Assembly: GCF_006546825.1 (NCBI RefSeq)
Contig: NZ_VICC01000005.1
Span: forward strand, 143,504-207,503
DNA from: Actinomyces oris
GTDB lineage: Bacteria; Actinomycetota; Actinomycetes; Actinomycetales; Actinomycetaceae
Direction of reading: 5' to 3'
DNA length: 64,000 bases
Positions 49,928 through 58,948 of this stretch are shown here, one piece after another (positions within the stretch are counted from its first letter, which is position 1; every line of letters starts with the position of its first letter). Under the pieces are notes generated by a model, which was not told the DNA's origin, searched no databases, and saw nothing but the letters and a program-made list of their open reading frames with translations. The translations under genes were made by a program, and so were the position numbers.

Positions 49928-50632
49928 CTAAGCCGGATAGCGTTCCTCGAACCACGCCACCACTGTGTCAAGATGCGGGGGCCGGCCAAGGAAGTGCTTG
50001 CCGCCCTCGACCTGGACAAGTTCGACCCCAGGTGCGCCGACGAACCGGCTGAGGGCGCCCAGAGGGACCACTTCATCCTGGTCGCCGCGAATCATCTAGC
50101 TGGGAGTGTCCAACTTTGCGGGATGCTCCTCCACGAAACGTAGGTAGGGCCAATCGAGCACCCCGCGAGGCGTGTCGATGACGGTCTACGCCTCCAGCTG
50201 CTCATCGGTCACCGAGTACTCGGCCATCATGTCTCGGATGTAGTACTCCAGGTCAAGAAGTGGTGAGATCAGCCAGGCGCGCTCGAAGGTCCCGGCAGGT
50301 GTGTCGCACAAGGAGAAGTAGGCCCCGATGCTGTTCGCGAGCAGACTGACCTCGGTGGACTGGCTTCGGGCCAGCCGCGCGAACGTTCGTACCTCGGGAC
50401 TTGCCTCCATGGGGTTGAAGGCCTTGTCGTCCTGACGATCACCGTGGGCGGGCAGATCGAAGGAGATCAGCTGGTCACCCCGTGAGGCAATCACGTTGCC
50501 GTACTGTGCCATGACGGGGTCGCGCCTGTTCGAGAACTGGCCGTGTACACCGATAACGGCCCGCCCACCGGGCTCTCCCCACCTCAAGGCGGGAATTCCG
50601 TCGAGGATGAGTTCCTCCGTCTCACAGTCCAT
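49928..50632 (-). pseudogene. Alpha/beta hydrolase interrupted by two in-frame TAG codons
   Basis: From ATG 50632 (AAGGAGA 9 nt upstream) the frame encodes a hydrolase N-terminal part of 148 residues: GVHGQFSNRRD (oxyanion region), FDLPAHGDR and LLANSIGAYF with candidate nucleophile Ser101. A TAG at 50186-50188 follows. The same frame continues for 29 codons with family-like sequence (TPRGVLDWPYLRFVEEHPAK) to a second TAG at 50096-50098. It then reads MIRGDQDEVVPLGALSRFVG and EGGKHFLGRPPHLDTVVAWFEERYPA, containing the expected acid Asp and His, to a final TAG at 49928-49930. The unbroken length would be 234 residues. No frameshift is present; only stops break it. It is either a recent pseudogene or amber read-through. 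Confidence refers to the gene structure. Confidence 0.8.
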
Positions 50633-50706
50633 GGATCATCTCTCCTTCAGAACCAGAATCCTGTGAACAGCAAAGGCAGCAGTGACTCTATGGAGAAACC
50701 TTCTTC

Positions 50707-51060
50707 TTAGGCATACCACGCCATAGTGCCGTGAACGATCGCCGCGATTGACGGACCGACGATCATGGCCACCTCTCTGCGTCGGATACCGATGCTGGCA
50801 TCGACGGCCTGGACCGCCATCGCAGCCACGAGAACCATCCTCACGGTAGTGATGTCCGAAGCTGCGACAAAAGGTGCGACTGCCGTCACCACACCGAGGG
50901 GAACCGCTCGAGCCGCATACATCTGAGCAAAGAACCTCTCGCTGGCGCTGACCTCTTGCGACTTGCTCATGATCTGAGGTCGGACGACAGCCAGCAGTGA
51001 TGACACTGTACTGATTGTTGCGGCGATAGCGTTGAGAACCTGAAGTACGGCAATCGACAC
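50707..51060 (-). CDS. Small four-helix membrane protein, unknown
   Basis: A 117-residue protein with four likely helices (about 3-22, 45-65, 70-88, 96-116) and a short basic loop (IRRREV). The pattern AARAVPLGVVTAVAPF and QAVDASIGIRRREVAMIVGPSIAAIVHG resembles DUF4267-like proteins, but the match is by eye only. The start is a GTG with AGGTGA close upstream. It precedes the broken hydrolase by 74 bp on the same strand and is probably in one operon with it. An alternative frame of 144 codons in the same place is rejected for its composition. Confidence 0.6.
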   Translation of the reverse strand: MSIAVLQVLNAIAATISTVSSLLAVVRPQIMSKSQEVSASERFFAQMYAARAVPLGVVTAVAPFVAASDITTVRMVLVAAMAVQAVDASIGIRRREVAMIVGPSIAAIVHGTMAWYA

Positions 51061-51098
51061 CGTGAATCACCTGAGAGGAGAGAAGGATGTGGTGGGCC

Positions 51099-52079
51099 TC
51101 AGCCGGGGATGGCGCTGCCGTCGTCGCCCTTTCCCATGCGGATCCGCCAACGTCCCGAGCCGCCGTCGGACTGGGAACCGGTGGGCATGCGCACCATGCC
51201 CTCCTGGGCGATGGTCGACACCAGCCGGCCGGATGAGTCGAAGACCTGTGCGCGCGCCATGCCGCGGCCGCCCTGTGAGGAGGGGGAGTCCTGCACGTAG
51301 AGCAGCCAGTCGCCCATGTCGACGTCGCGGTGGAACCACTGGGCGTGGTCGAGGGTCGCCAGGCTCATGCCCTCACTGCGCCAGGACAGTCCCTGGCTTC
51401 GCAGTACCGGCTCCAGCATCACCTGGTCGCACACGTAGGCCAGCAGCGCCCGGTGCACGGTCTGGGAGGTCTGCTCCGGGATGCGGCTGCGTGAGCGCAT
51501 CCACAGGTGCTGGCGACCGGTGCGCTCCTTGGCGGGGCGCAGGTAGAGGTTGCCCTCCACGTGCCTGAGGTCGAAGGCCGCCGTGCGCCCCAGGAAACGC
51601 GCCACCGGATGATCGATGGTGCGGAAGATCTCCAGAGCGCTCGTCAAGTCCTCGGGGCGCGGAACTACGGGGGCTTCCACGTGGAGGTCGGCGCCCTCCT
51701 GCTCCTCCTGGAAGGAGGTGAGCATCGTCAGGATCGGCGTGCCCTCCTGGGAGGCGGCGGTGCGCCGTTGGGAGAAGGACCGCCCGTCGTGCAGGCGCTC
51801 GACGGCGAAGGTGATTGGTGTATCGGGCTGACCGCCCCGCATGAAGAAGGCGTGGACCGAGTGCGGTAGACGTTCACCGTCGCCGTCGTCCTCGATCGTG
51901 GCGGCCGCGGCCAGCATGCCCTGGGCCACCACCTGTCCTCCGTAGACCCGGCCCGAGAGCTGGGGCAGGGAGCCCCCGGAAAAGACATCCTCCCCGTCAC
52001 CCGCCGCCAGGCTGAGGATCCGGGTCACCGACCCGAGGGGCTCCTCCGTGGCGGCGGGGACGGGGTATGGGGTTGTCAC
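51099..52079 (-). CDS. tesB: Acyl-CoA thioesterase II
   Basis: Double-hotdog thioesterase that hydrolyses medium and long acyl-CoA. The 326-residue protein has the first hotdog (VYGGQVVAQGMLAAAATIEDD, HSVHAFFMRGGQPDTPITFAVERLHDGRSFSQRR). The second has MSLATLDHAQWFHRD (catalytic Asp) and VSTIAQEGMVRMP (Gln and Thr/Ser partners). The length is longer than E. coli TesB (286) owing to a short C-terminal tail and an insert. The GTG start overlaps the ptsI stop (GTGA), so the two are translated together, an unusual pairing of PTS and lipid metabolism. Confidence 0.92.
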   Translation of the reverse strand: MTTPYPVPAATEEPLGSVTRILSLAAGDGEDVFSGGSLPQLSGRVYGGQVVAQGMLAAAATIEDDGDGERLPHSVHAFFMRGGQPDTPITFAVERLHDGRSFSQRRTAASQEGTPILTMLTSFQEEQEGADLHVEAPVVPRPEDLTSALEIFRTIDHPVARFLGRTAAFDLRHVEGNLYLRPAKERTGRQHLWMRSRSRIPEQTSQTVHRALLAYVCDQVMLEPVLRSQGLSWRSEGMSLATLDHAQWFHRDVDMGDWLLYVQDSPSSQGGRGMARAQVFDSSGRLVSTIAQEGMVRMPTGSQSDGGSGRWRIRMGKGDDGSAIPG

Positions 52080-53773
52080 AGACCGAGCTCCTCCAGGATC
52101 GGCAGCTTGGCGCGCACCGCCGAGCGCGCGTCCTCAGCCGTCGCCGCGTCCAGGGCGATCCTCGCCAGCTCCTGGCACTCGGTGAGCGTGACGGACTTCA
52201 GGACGGCGTCGACGTCCGGCAGAGCGCGTGCCGTCATGGACAGGGAGGCGACCCCCAGGCCCACGAGGACGGCGGCCAGCGCCGGATCCGCAGCGGCCTC
52301 ACCGCACACGCCCACCGGACGTCCCTTGGGGGAGGCCCCCTCGCAGGCGGTGCCGATCAGACGCAGCACGGCCGGCTGCCAGGCCGTGGACAGATCCGCC
52401 AGCGAGGACAGCAGACGGTCGGCCGCCATGACGTACTGGGTGAGGTCGTTGGTGCCCACCGAGGCGAAGTCGGCGTGCTCGAAGAGCTTGTCGGCCATGA
52501 GCGCGGCCGAGGGCACCTCGATCATCATCCCTGCCGTCTTCAGGCCGTAGGAGCGGGCCTTCTGCGTGAAGGCCTCGGCCTCCTCGGCCGTGGAGATCAT
52601 CGGGGCCATGACCCACACCTTCGCCTCGGTGGCGGCCTCGGCCTTGGCCAGGGCCTCGAGCTGGTGGTCCAGGACCTCGGGGTCGCGGCGCGTCGTGCGG
52701 TAGGCGCGCACACCGAGCGCCGGGTTGGCCTCGGTGGCGTCGGTCAGGAAGGGCAGCGGCTTGTCCGCTCCGGCGTCGAGGGTGCGCACCACGACCTTCT
52801 TGCCGGGGAAGGCCTCGAGGACACCCTGGTAGGCCTCCACCTGAGCCTCCACCGTGGGCTCCTCGGGCTGGTCCAGGAAGCAGAACTCGGTGCGGAACAG
52901 GCCGATGCCCATGGCTCCGGCCTCGGCGGCGCTACGGGCGCCGGCCGCGTCACCGACATTGGCCAGCAGCTGGACCTCGTGGCCGTCCTTCGTGGCTCCG
53001 TCGCCGTTGAAGACACGCACGCGCGAGGCGAGCTCCCGCGCCCGGCGCAGGGCGTCCTCGGAGGGGTTGAGGGTGATGCTTCCCTTGGTGCCGTCGACCA
53101 GGACGATGTCGCCCTCGGCCAGCGCATCGGTGACCTTCTCGCCAGTGCCGACGATCGCCGGCATGCCCAGTGCGCGCGCCAGGATCGCGGTGTGGGAGGT
53201 GGGGCCGCCCTCGGAGGTGATGAAGGCAATGACCTTCTCGGGGTCCAGCAGCGCGGTGTCGGCCGGGGCCAGGTCGGCCGCCACGAGCACGAAGGGCTCG
53301 GGCAGGCGGGGGATCCCGGGCATCGGGGACTCGGTCAGGACGGCGACGATGCGGTCGCGCACGTCCTGGACGTCACGGGTGCGCTCGGCCATGTAGCCGC
53401 CCAGGGACTCCAGCATGGAGGCCAGAGTTCCTGCTGACTCCCACACGGCGCGCTCCGGAACCAGGCGCTTCTCGCGCACCATGGCCTGCGCCGTCGAGGT
53501 CAGGGTGGGGTCGGCAGCCATCTGCGCGGTGGTCTCAAGGAGCGTGCGCGCCTCGGCCTTGGCCTCGGCCGCGGACAGCTCCAGGCCCTTCTTAACCTGC
53601 TGGGCCGCCAGCGCGATGCGCTCGCACTCCTTCTCGACATCGCGACTGGGTTCGAGGGTCGCGATCTCGGGCTCAGGAATGGGAGGTGCCATCCTGGCGA
53701 CGGGGCCGGCCACAAGGCCAGGGCTCACACCGATGCCGGACAGGGTTGTGGAGGTGGTGTCGGACGCTGTCAT
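52076..53773 (-). CDS. ptsI: PTS enzyme I (phosphoenolpyruvate--protein phosphotransferase)
   Basis: General PTS enzyme that takes phosphate from PEP and passes it to HPr. The 565-residue protein has the N-terminal HPr-binding and phospho-His domain with His194 in SEGGPTSHTAILARALGMPAIVG. The C-terminal PEP-binding barrel follows (GIGLFRTEFCFLD, VVRTLDAGADKPLPFL, NPALGVRAYR, MIEVPSAALMAD, FASVGTNDLTQY, VCGEAAADP). GAGGAG precedes the ATG. HPr is not encoded in the window. The sugar-specific parts (EIIA, EIIB, EIIC) lie within 7 kb, so this is likely the enzyme I that serves them. Confidence 0.96.
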   Translation of the reverse strand: MTASDTTSTTLSGIGVSPGLVAGPVARMAPPIPEPEIATLEPSRDVEKECERIALAAQQVKKGLELSAAEAKAEARTLLETTAQMAADPTLTSTAQAMVREKRLVPERAVWESAGTLASMLESLGGYMAERTRDVQDVRDRIVAVLTESPMPGIPRLPEPFVLVAADLAPADTALLDPEKVIAFITSEGGPTSHTAILARALGMPAIVGTGEKVTDALAEGDIVLVDGTKGSITLNPSEDALRRARELASRVRVFNGDGATKDGHEVQLLANVGDAAGARSAAEAGAMGIGLFRTEFCFLDQPEEPTVEAQVEAYQGVLEAFPGKKVVVRTLDAGADKPLPFLTDATEANPALGVRAYRTTRRDPEVLDHQLEALAKAEAATEAKVWVMAPMISTAEEAEAFTQKARSYGLKTAGMMIEVPSAALMADKLFEHADFASVGTNDLTQYVMAADRLLSSLADLSTAWQPAVLRLIGTACEGASPKGRPVGVCGEAAADPALAAVLVGLGVASLSMTARALPDVDAVLKSVTLTECQELARIALDAATAEDARSAVRAKLPILEELGL

Positions 53774-54141
53774 GTGGTGCTCCTCATCGGAGACGAATGG
53801 GGATCATTGCTCATTGTGCCCCGAGTGCGGCCGGAAAGAGACGTTTCCGCCAGGGGAATAACGATCTCCTCTGTGGCCGCGTCAAGGCATCTATCGCGTT
53901 CCCGTAAGGTTACGTGAGTGAGCCCCGTCATGCGAGGAAGGAGATCCTCCGGCGCGGTCGTCCGCTGTGCAGCAGGCCCTGCGGCCCGCATGCGCACGCG
54001 TCTTCCAGCCGACTGGAACTCTTCGCCGCGGACAACGCGGAGGTGGGATAAAGTGATCGCGAGCACGAAGGACCTCAGCTGCCCGACCACGCGCATGACA
54101 GACGGGGATTGCGCGAGGGCGGGAACCGGGAAGGAGAAGCC
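53774..54141. promoter_or_regulatory. Divergent spacer ptsI / EIIB
   Basis: A 368-bp region without a supported gene. A GATAAAGT element at 54047-54054 could be a -10 for the EIIB gene, but no good -35 pairs with it. I find no TGGT-N4-ACCA site like the one at 57974. Confidence 0.3.
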
Positions 54142-54369
54142 ATGAGCACTGCATCAGACATCGTCGCCGGTCTCGGCGGCCAGGAGAACATCACCGACCT
54201 CGAGCCCTGCATCACGCGTCTGCGCGTCGAGGTAGCCGACCAGACGAAGGTGGATGAGGAGGCGCTGCGAGCGGCCGGCGCCTTCGGCGTGGTGCGTTCG
54301 GGCCGCGTCGTCCAGGTCGTCGTGGGGCCCACGGCGGACAGCCTCGCCTCGGAGATCGCAGCGCTCTGA
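54142..54369 (+). CDS. PTS EIIB domain protein, glucose/GlcNAc family (copy 1)
   Basis: A stand-alone 75-residue EIIB domain with the phosphorylated Cys in DLEPCITRLRVEV and the LRAAGAFGVVRSGRVVQVVVGP core of the Glc family. It takes phosphate from EIIA and gives it to the sugar bound by EIIC. AAGGAG precedes the ATG. Stand-alone EIIB proteins of this size occur in Streptomyces GlcNAc systems (NagF). A second copy lies at 57626-57856 in the operon with EIIA. The two are clearly related but diverged, so they may serve different EIIC proteins. A terminator follows at 54403. Confidence 0.9.
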   Translation: MSTASDIVAGLGGQENITDLEPCITRLRVEVADQTKVDEEALRAAGAFGVVRSGRVVQVVVGPTADSLASEIAAL

Positions 54370-54802
54370 ACTGATCGCCCCGTTCCCGGAGGGTCTGCGC
54401 ACCCGCCCGGCTCCAGCACCTGCAACGCGGAGCCGGGCGGCCTGCCTTTCCCCGGACAGCGGTGGGCGCATGTCGGGACGTGTGACCCGATCTCGCCGTC
54501 CGCTCCGCTGATCGCCGACCGGCTGCGCGTTCCTGGGCACATGGTCCCGGGCGGCTCAACGGCAGTGGCGCCATTGCGCGGCTTCACGGTGAAACAGTTG
54601 CAGCAAAACGTCAGGAGACACGGTGCGGCGGGTGCACAACCCTCAACCGCTAGGGCACACTTGGACACTGCTAGTCCTGCTAGCGCCCGCATCCCGATCC
54701 GACCCATCCATCCCCAGGGGTGATGGCGGAGCGCAACCCTGCTCCACGCCCGCTCCATGGCGCTCCATCGCACATCTGCTCACGCAAGGCTGACCCACGC
54801 AC
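54370..54802. other. Intergenic region before malQ
   Basis: 433 bp. It contains the terminator at 54403-54440 and, near 54660-54690, repeated CTAG motifs in a TTGGAC-containing stretch that may be part of the malQ promoter. I see no gene. Confidence 0.4.
54403..54440 (+). terminator. Terminator after EIIB copy 1
   Basis: Perfect 12-bp stem (54403-54414 with 54429-54440), 14-nt loop, 33 bp after the stop. Confidence 0.65.
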
Positions 54803-57019
54803 ATGAACGAGTTCAACGACGACCTGTTACCTGCTTCCGAGAGCCTCAAGCAACTGGCTGAGGCGCACGGTGTCTCCACCGAGTACTGGGACTATCACGG
54901 CAACCTTGCCTCACCCTCAAGCGCCACTCTCAGGGCCGTGCTGGCCGCGTTAGGGGTGAGCATCAACTCCGAGGAGGAGATCGGGCGCGCTCTGCGAGAG
55001 GTCGAGGACGCCCCCTGGCGGCAGGCGCTTGCCCCCACGGTCGTCACGCGCGGCGGTGTGGAGTCGACCGTCCCCGTCTACGTGCCCGACGGCGCCAAGG
55101 TGCGGGTGCGCGTCGAGCTCGAGAACGGGGACGTCCGTGAGCTGACTCAGACTGAGGACTGGACCGTGCCCCGTGAGGTGGACGGCGTCAAGCGCGGCCG
55201 TGCCTCCTTCATCCTCGGAGCCGATCTGCCCCTGGGATGGCACCGGATCATCGCCGAGGTCAGCCCCGGCTCCACGGACCAGGCCGCCCTGCAGGGGGCT
55301 CATGCCGCGCCGCCCGCCGACAGCGAGGCGGAGACCATCACCGTGACCTCGGCGCTGGCGGTCACCCCCAACCACCTCGATCTGCCCGAGTCCCTCGGAG
55401 ACCGGGGCTGGGGGGTCATGACCCAGCTGTACTCGACCCGCTCGCGCGGGTCGTGGGGGACCGGTGACACCGACGATCTCACTGAGCTCGCCGCCTTCTT
55501 GGGGGACCAGGGAGCCGACTTCCTGCTCATCAACCCGCTGCACGCGGCTGAGCCGGTGGCGCCGATGACCCACTCGCCCTACCTGCCGGTGACACGTCGC
55601 TTCGTCAACCCCCTCTACATCCGGCCGGAGAACATCCCTGAGGTGGCCCGTCTGTCCGGCCCCAAGCGCTCGCTGGTGCAGTGGGCCTTCGAAGAGGTCA
55701 AGGACAGTGACCTCAGCGCTGAGCCGATCGACCGCGACGCGGTGTGGAAGGCCAAGCGCGAGGCCCTCGAGGTCATCTTCGCCGCCGGTCGCTCCTACTC
55801 CCGTCAGCGAGACTTCGAGCGCTTCCGGGCCGAGCAGGGCGAGGGGCTGGAGCGTTTCGCCCTGTGGAGTGCGCTGGTGGAGAAGCACGGGTCCCTGGAG
55901 AACTGGCCCGCCACGCTGCGGGAGGCGGACTCCGCTTACGTCGCCAACGAGGCGCACCAGCTGGCCGAGCGCATCGACTTCTTCGCCTGGCTGCAGTGGA
56001 TCGTCGACGAGCAGCTGGCTCGCGCGCAGGCCGAGGCCCTGGCCTCGGGGATGGCCCTGGGCATCATGGACGACCTCGCCGTCGGAGTGCACTCCCAGGG
56101 GGCGGACGTGTGGTCCAACCCGGAGGCCTTCGCCTCCGGAGTCACCGTGGGGGCTCCGCCGGACATGTACAACCAGCAGGGCCAGAACTGGTCCCAGCCG
56201 CCGTGGAACCCCGAGTACCTGGCGCGCAGCGCATACGCCCCTCTGCGTGACATGGTGCGCACGGTCCTGCGTCACGCCGGCGCACTGCGCGTGGACCACA
56301 TCATCGGCCTGTTCCGCCTGTGGTGGATCCCCGAGGGCATGGGTGCGGACCACGGCGCCTACGTGCGCTACGACCACGAGGCCATGCTCGGCGTCGTCCT
56401 GCTGGAGGCTCACCGGGCCGGCGCTGTGGTCATCGGTGAGGACCTGGGGACCGTGGAGCCCTGGGCGCGCGACTACCTGGCCAGCCGCGGTGTGCTGGGA
56501 ACCAGTGTCCTGTGGTTCGAGAAGCAGCACGACGGCTGGCCCCTCCAGCCCCAGGACTACCGCCGGCTCGCCCTGTCCACGGTCAACACCCACGATCTTC
56601 CCCCGACTGCCGGCTACCTGGCTGACGAGCACGTCGATCTGCGTGAGCGCCTCGGCCTGCTCACCGAGCCGGTCGAGCAGGTGCGCACCGAGGCGCGCAT
56701 CGAGCGCGACCGGATGACCTCCCGGTTGCGCGAGCACGGCCTGCTGGGGGATGCCCCCACCGAGCGTCAGGTCGTCGAGGCCCTGCACCGCTACGTGGTG
56801 CGCACCCCCTCGGTGCTGGTCGGTGTCGCCCTGGTCGACGGCGTGGGGGAGCGACGCGCTCAGAACCAGCCCGGCACCGACCAGGAGTACCCCAACTGGC
56901 GGATTCCTCTGGCCGACGGCGCAGGAGAGGTCGTCCTGGTCGACGACCTGCCCGAGAACGCGCGCCTGGGCAGCCTGCTGAGCGTCGTGCGCGACGAGAT
57001 GGCTTCTCGTCGGGACTGA
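54803..57019 (+). CDS. malQ: 4-alpha-glucanotransferase (amylomaltase)
   Basis: GH77 enzyme that moves glucan segments between maltodextrins, releasing glucose. The 738-residue protein has an extended N-terminal domain (about 1-200) typical of actinobacterial MalQ. The catalytic barrel follows with IMDDLAVGVHSQGADVW, GALRVDHIIGLFRLWWIPEG (nucleophile Asp in RVDH), VIGEDLGTVEP (acid Glu) and STVNTHDLPPTAG (third Asp). The start ATG at 54803 matches the family. It sits between PTS genes, so it may supply glucose or maltose to the system, but no maltose transporter is nearby. It ends at the shared terminator at 57087. Confidence 0.95.
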   Translation: MNEFNDDLLPASESLKQLAEAHGVSTEYWDYHGNLASPSSATLRAVLAALGVSINSEEEIGRALREVEDAPWRQALAPTVVTRGGVESTVPVYVPDGAKVRVRVELENGDVRELTQTEDWTVPREVDGVKRGRASFILGADLPLGWHRIIAEVSPGSTDQAALQGAHAAPPADSEAETITVTSALAVTPNHLDLPESLGDRGWGVMTQLYSTRSRGSWGTGDTDDLTELAAFLGDQGADFLLINPLHAAEPVAPMTHSPYLPVTRRFVNPLYIRPENIPEVARLSGPKRSLVQWAFEEVKDSDLSAEPIDRDAVWKAKREALEVIFAAGRSYSRQRDFERFRAEQGEGLERFALWSALVEKHGSLENWPATLREADSAYVANEAHQLAERIDFFAWLQWIVDEQLARAQAEALASGMALGIMDDLAVGVHSQGADVWSNPEAFASGVTVGAPPDMYNQQGQNWSQPPWNPEYLARSAYAPLRDMVRTVLRHAGALRVDHIIGLFRLWWIPEGMGADHGAYVRYDHEAMLGVVLLEAHRAGAVVIGEDLGTVEPWARDYLASRGVLGTSVLWFEKQHDGWPLQPQDYRRLALSTVNTHDLPPTAGYLADEHVDLRERLGLLTEPVEQVRTEARIERDRMTSRLREHGLLGDAPTERQVVEALHRYVVRTPSVLVGVALVDGVGERRAQNQPGTDQEYPNWRIPLADGAGEVVLVDDLPENARLGSLLSVVRDEMASRRD

Positions 57020-57086
57020 TGCCACCACAGGCTCCGCGCCCACTGGGCTGCAGACGGGGCCTGAGGCGGGCGACGTGCTCAGACGC

Positions 57087-57123
57087 TGTGGCCCCGGCCG
57101 TCACGATGATGGCCGGGGCCACA
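57087..57123. terminator. Bidirectional terminator between malQ and EIIA
   Basis: Perfect 13-bp GC-rich stem (57087-57099 with 57111-57123), 11-nt loop, centred between two convergent genes. Confidence 0.8.
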
Positions 57124-57167
57124 CACTAAGCGGTTGAGGTCCGATGGGACCGGGCGCGCGTTCGGGT

Positions 57168-57629
57168 CTACGCCCAGGTCATGAGCGTGTCGCCGGCTGC
57201 CGTTATGCGGCCTGGTGATACGGGCTCCAGATCAGTCTCGTCACCCTCCAGGGCGATGACGGGGACGATCGGGTTGAGTCCGCCGGCCTCGATCTGAGCC
57301 GGCGACCAGCGGATGACGGGGCTGCCCGCATCGATGGTGTCTCCCTCACTGGCCAGGAGGGTGAAGCCCTTGCCCCCCAGACTCACGGTGTCCAGCCCCA
57401 GATGGACCAGGACGCTGTGGCCGTCGTCGTTGGTGATGACGTAGGCGTGGGGATGGATCTTCGTGATGGTTCCGCTGATCGGTGCCAGGGCGCTGACCTC
57501 GCCTCCGTCAGCGGTGTTCGGGGTGATGGCCACACCAGGGCCGACGATCTTGCCGGAGAAGACGGGGTCGGGAACGTCACTGAGAGCGACGACGACGCCG
57601 GATACCGGCGACTGGACGGTCAGGCTCAC
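57168..57629 (-). CDS. crr: PTS EIIA component, glucose family
   Basis: A 153-residue EIIA-Glc protein: SPVSGVVVALSDVPDPVFSGKIVGPGVAITP at the N-terminus, and the phosphorylated His76 in SVLVHLGLDTVSLGG. It receives phosphate from HPr and passes it to EIIB. The ATG overlaps the end of the EIIB gene by 4 bp (ATGA), so the two are translationally coupled, as in a split GlcNAc/glucose transporter. In Streptomyces the equivalent Crr serves more than one EII. Confidence 0.94.
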   Translation of the reverse strand: MSLTVQSPVSGVVVALSDVPDPVFSGKIVGPGVAITPNTADGGEVSALAPISGTITKIHPHAYVITNDDGHSVLVHLGLDTVSLGGKGFTLLASEGDTIDAGSPVIRWSPAQIEAGGLNPIVPVIALEGDETDLEPVSPGRITAAGDTLMTWA

Positions 57630-57856
57630 CGCAGGTCCTCGATGTCCTCCGCGATGGTGTCCGCGTTGGGGCCGACCACGACCTGCACGATGTCGCCGAG
57701 CTTGACGACACCGTGTGCTCCCGCGGTCTTCAGGGCCGGCTCGTCCACGAGGGAACTGTCCTCCAGCTCGCAGCGCAGCCGCGTGATGCAGGGTTCGATC
57801 TCCACGATGTTGTCGAATCCTCCGAGGGCGTCGACGATGCTCTGTGCCTGAGACAT
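57626..57856 (-). CDS. PTS EIIB domain protein, glucose/GlcNAc family (copy 2)
   Basis: A 76-residue stand-alone EIIB with the phosphorylated Cys in EIEPCITRLRCELEDS and the LKTAGAHGVVKLGDIVQVVVGP core. It is upstream of crr with a 4-bp overlap. The regulator gene lies upstream on the same strand, and a TGGT-N4-ACCA palindrome (57974-57989) sits in the spacer before it. It shares the domain, but by eye only about half of its residues, with copy 1 at 54142. Confidence 0.92.
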   Translation of the reverse strand: MSQAQSIVDALGGFDNIVEIEPCITRLRCELEDSSLVDEPALKTAGAHGVVKLGDIVQVVVGPNADTIAEDIEDLR

Positions 57857-57973
57857 GGGTTCCTCCTGGGTCTGCCCGGGTGCTTGCCGGGCTCAGTGGG
57901 TGATGGTGCCGAGATGAGGCGTCAGGACATGGGCAGGTGCAGTCAGGTGCGGCACCTTCGCCGGTACCGGACT

Positions 57974-57989
57974 AATGGTCCATACCAGT
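57974..57989. promoter_or_regulatory. GntR/DasR-like operator upstream of EIIB-EIIA
   Basis: AATGGTCCATACCAGT matches the dasR-type element A-S-TGGT-N4-ACCA-S-T at all but one flanking base, 117 bp before the EIIB start. It is the natural target of the GntR/UTRA protein encoded just upstream. Confidence 0.6.
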
Positions 57990-58043
57990 ACCCCATGGTA
58001 CAGGCCGCCCGGAGGTTGTCCAGTACCGACCTGGGTCAGCCCC

Positions 58044-58793
58044 TCAAGACGACGAGCGGTCCGGGCGGAAGGCGGGTTTGGGGGCGGCCACCGGGACCCA
58101 CAGGGTGTAGCGGTCGGCGCGGAACAAGGTGCGCGAGTAGTCGATGGCGCAGTGCTCGTGGAAGGTGCGCCGGGTGATGTCCAGGGTCGGGGCGCCCTCC
58201 TGGACGGAGAGCAGCGCTGCCTCCTGGGCCGTGGCCGCGTGGGCCTCGATCATGTCCTCACCCCACTGCGGCGCCAGGTCGGCGCGGGTCAGCTCGGCGT
58301 AGACCGAGAAGTTCGGGCTGGTGCGCAGCAGGTTGGGCAGAAGCGCAGCGGGAATCCAGTTCTCCTCGATCGCCATGGGGATGGCGTTGGCGGTCAGCAG
58401 GCGACGCAGGTGGTGGACCTCGGCCCCGACCTCGAGCTCGAGCGCCTCCGCCACGGTCTCATCGGAGGCGACGGTCTCGGCCTGTAGCATGACGACGCCG
58501 GGCTCCATCCCGCGCCGCTGCATCTCCTGGGTGAAGGAGGTCAGTCGGACCTGCAGGTCGAGCTTCGGGGGCGCCACGAAGGTTCCCTTGCCCTGGTGGC
58601 GCTCCAGGACGCCGTCGACGACGAGGGTGTCGATGGCTTGGCGCACGGTCATGCGGGAGACCTCGAACTGCTCGCACAGCTCGCGCTCGGAGGGCACTGG
58701 GCTGCCGTTGGCGAGCCCGTTCCTGACCAGGTCCAGCAGGTGATTGCGCACGATGACGTACTTTGCCGGCTTCTTGCCTGCGTTCTTGGGCAT
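58044..58793 (-). CDS. GntR-family transcriptional regulator with UTRA domain (DasR/NagR-like)
   Basis: A 249-residue repressor. The N-terminal winged helix (about 10-75) reads YVIVRNHLLDLVRNGLANGSPVPSERELCEQFEVSRMTVRQAIDTLVVDGVLERHQGKGTFV. A C-terminal UTRA effector domain follows (about 95-235, with IEENWIPAALLP and TRRTFHEHCAIDYSRTLFRADRY). UTRA regulators next to PTS genes sense phosphosugars, such as glucosamine-6-phosphate for DasR and NagR. It lies between the EIIB-EIIA operon and the divergent EIIC gene, and DasR-like sites occur on both sides (57974 and 58949). AGGGGAG precedes the ATG. Confidence 0.9.
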   Translation of the reverse strand: MPKNAGKKPAKYVIVRNHLLDLVRNGLANGSPVPSERELCEQFEVSRMTVRQAIDTLVVDGVLERHQGKGTFVAPPKLDLQVRLTSFTQEMQRRGMEPGVVMLQAETVASDETVAEALELEVGAEVHHLRRLLTANAIPMAIEENWIPAALLPNLLRTSPNFSVYAELTRADLAPQWGEDMIEAHAATAQEAALLSVQEGAPTLDITRRTFHEHCAIDYSRTLFRADRYTLWVPVAAPKPAFRPDRSSS

Positions 58794-58948
58794 GGGACTC
58801 CCCTGGTTGACAGTGGGTGGACGCAGCCAGGGTGTGGGGGATGGCTACGACCGCTGCTTCCGCTGTGTCGCATCGACTTTCATATCATTATGGCTGACGA
58901 GTGTGCCCCGCGCTTGACATTGAAGGTTCTATCGGTTTTTCTGGTGTC

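Noticed and set aside
50636..51070. 144-codon minus-strand frame overlapping the four-helix protein gene
   Set aside because: Arg/Ser/Gly-rich with no helices; the alternative frame encodes a regular membrane protein with a ribosome binding site.
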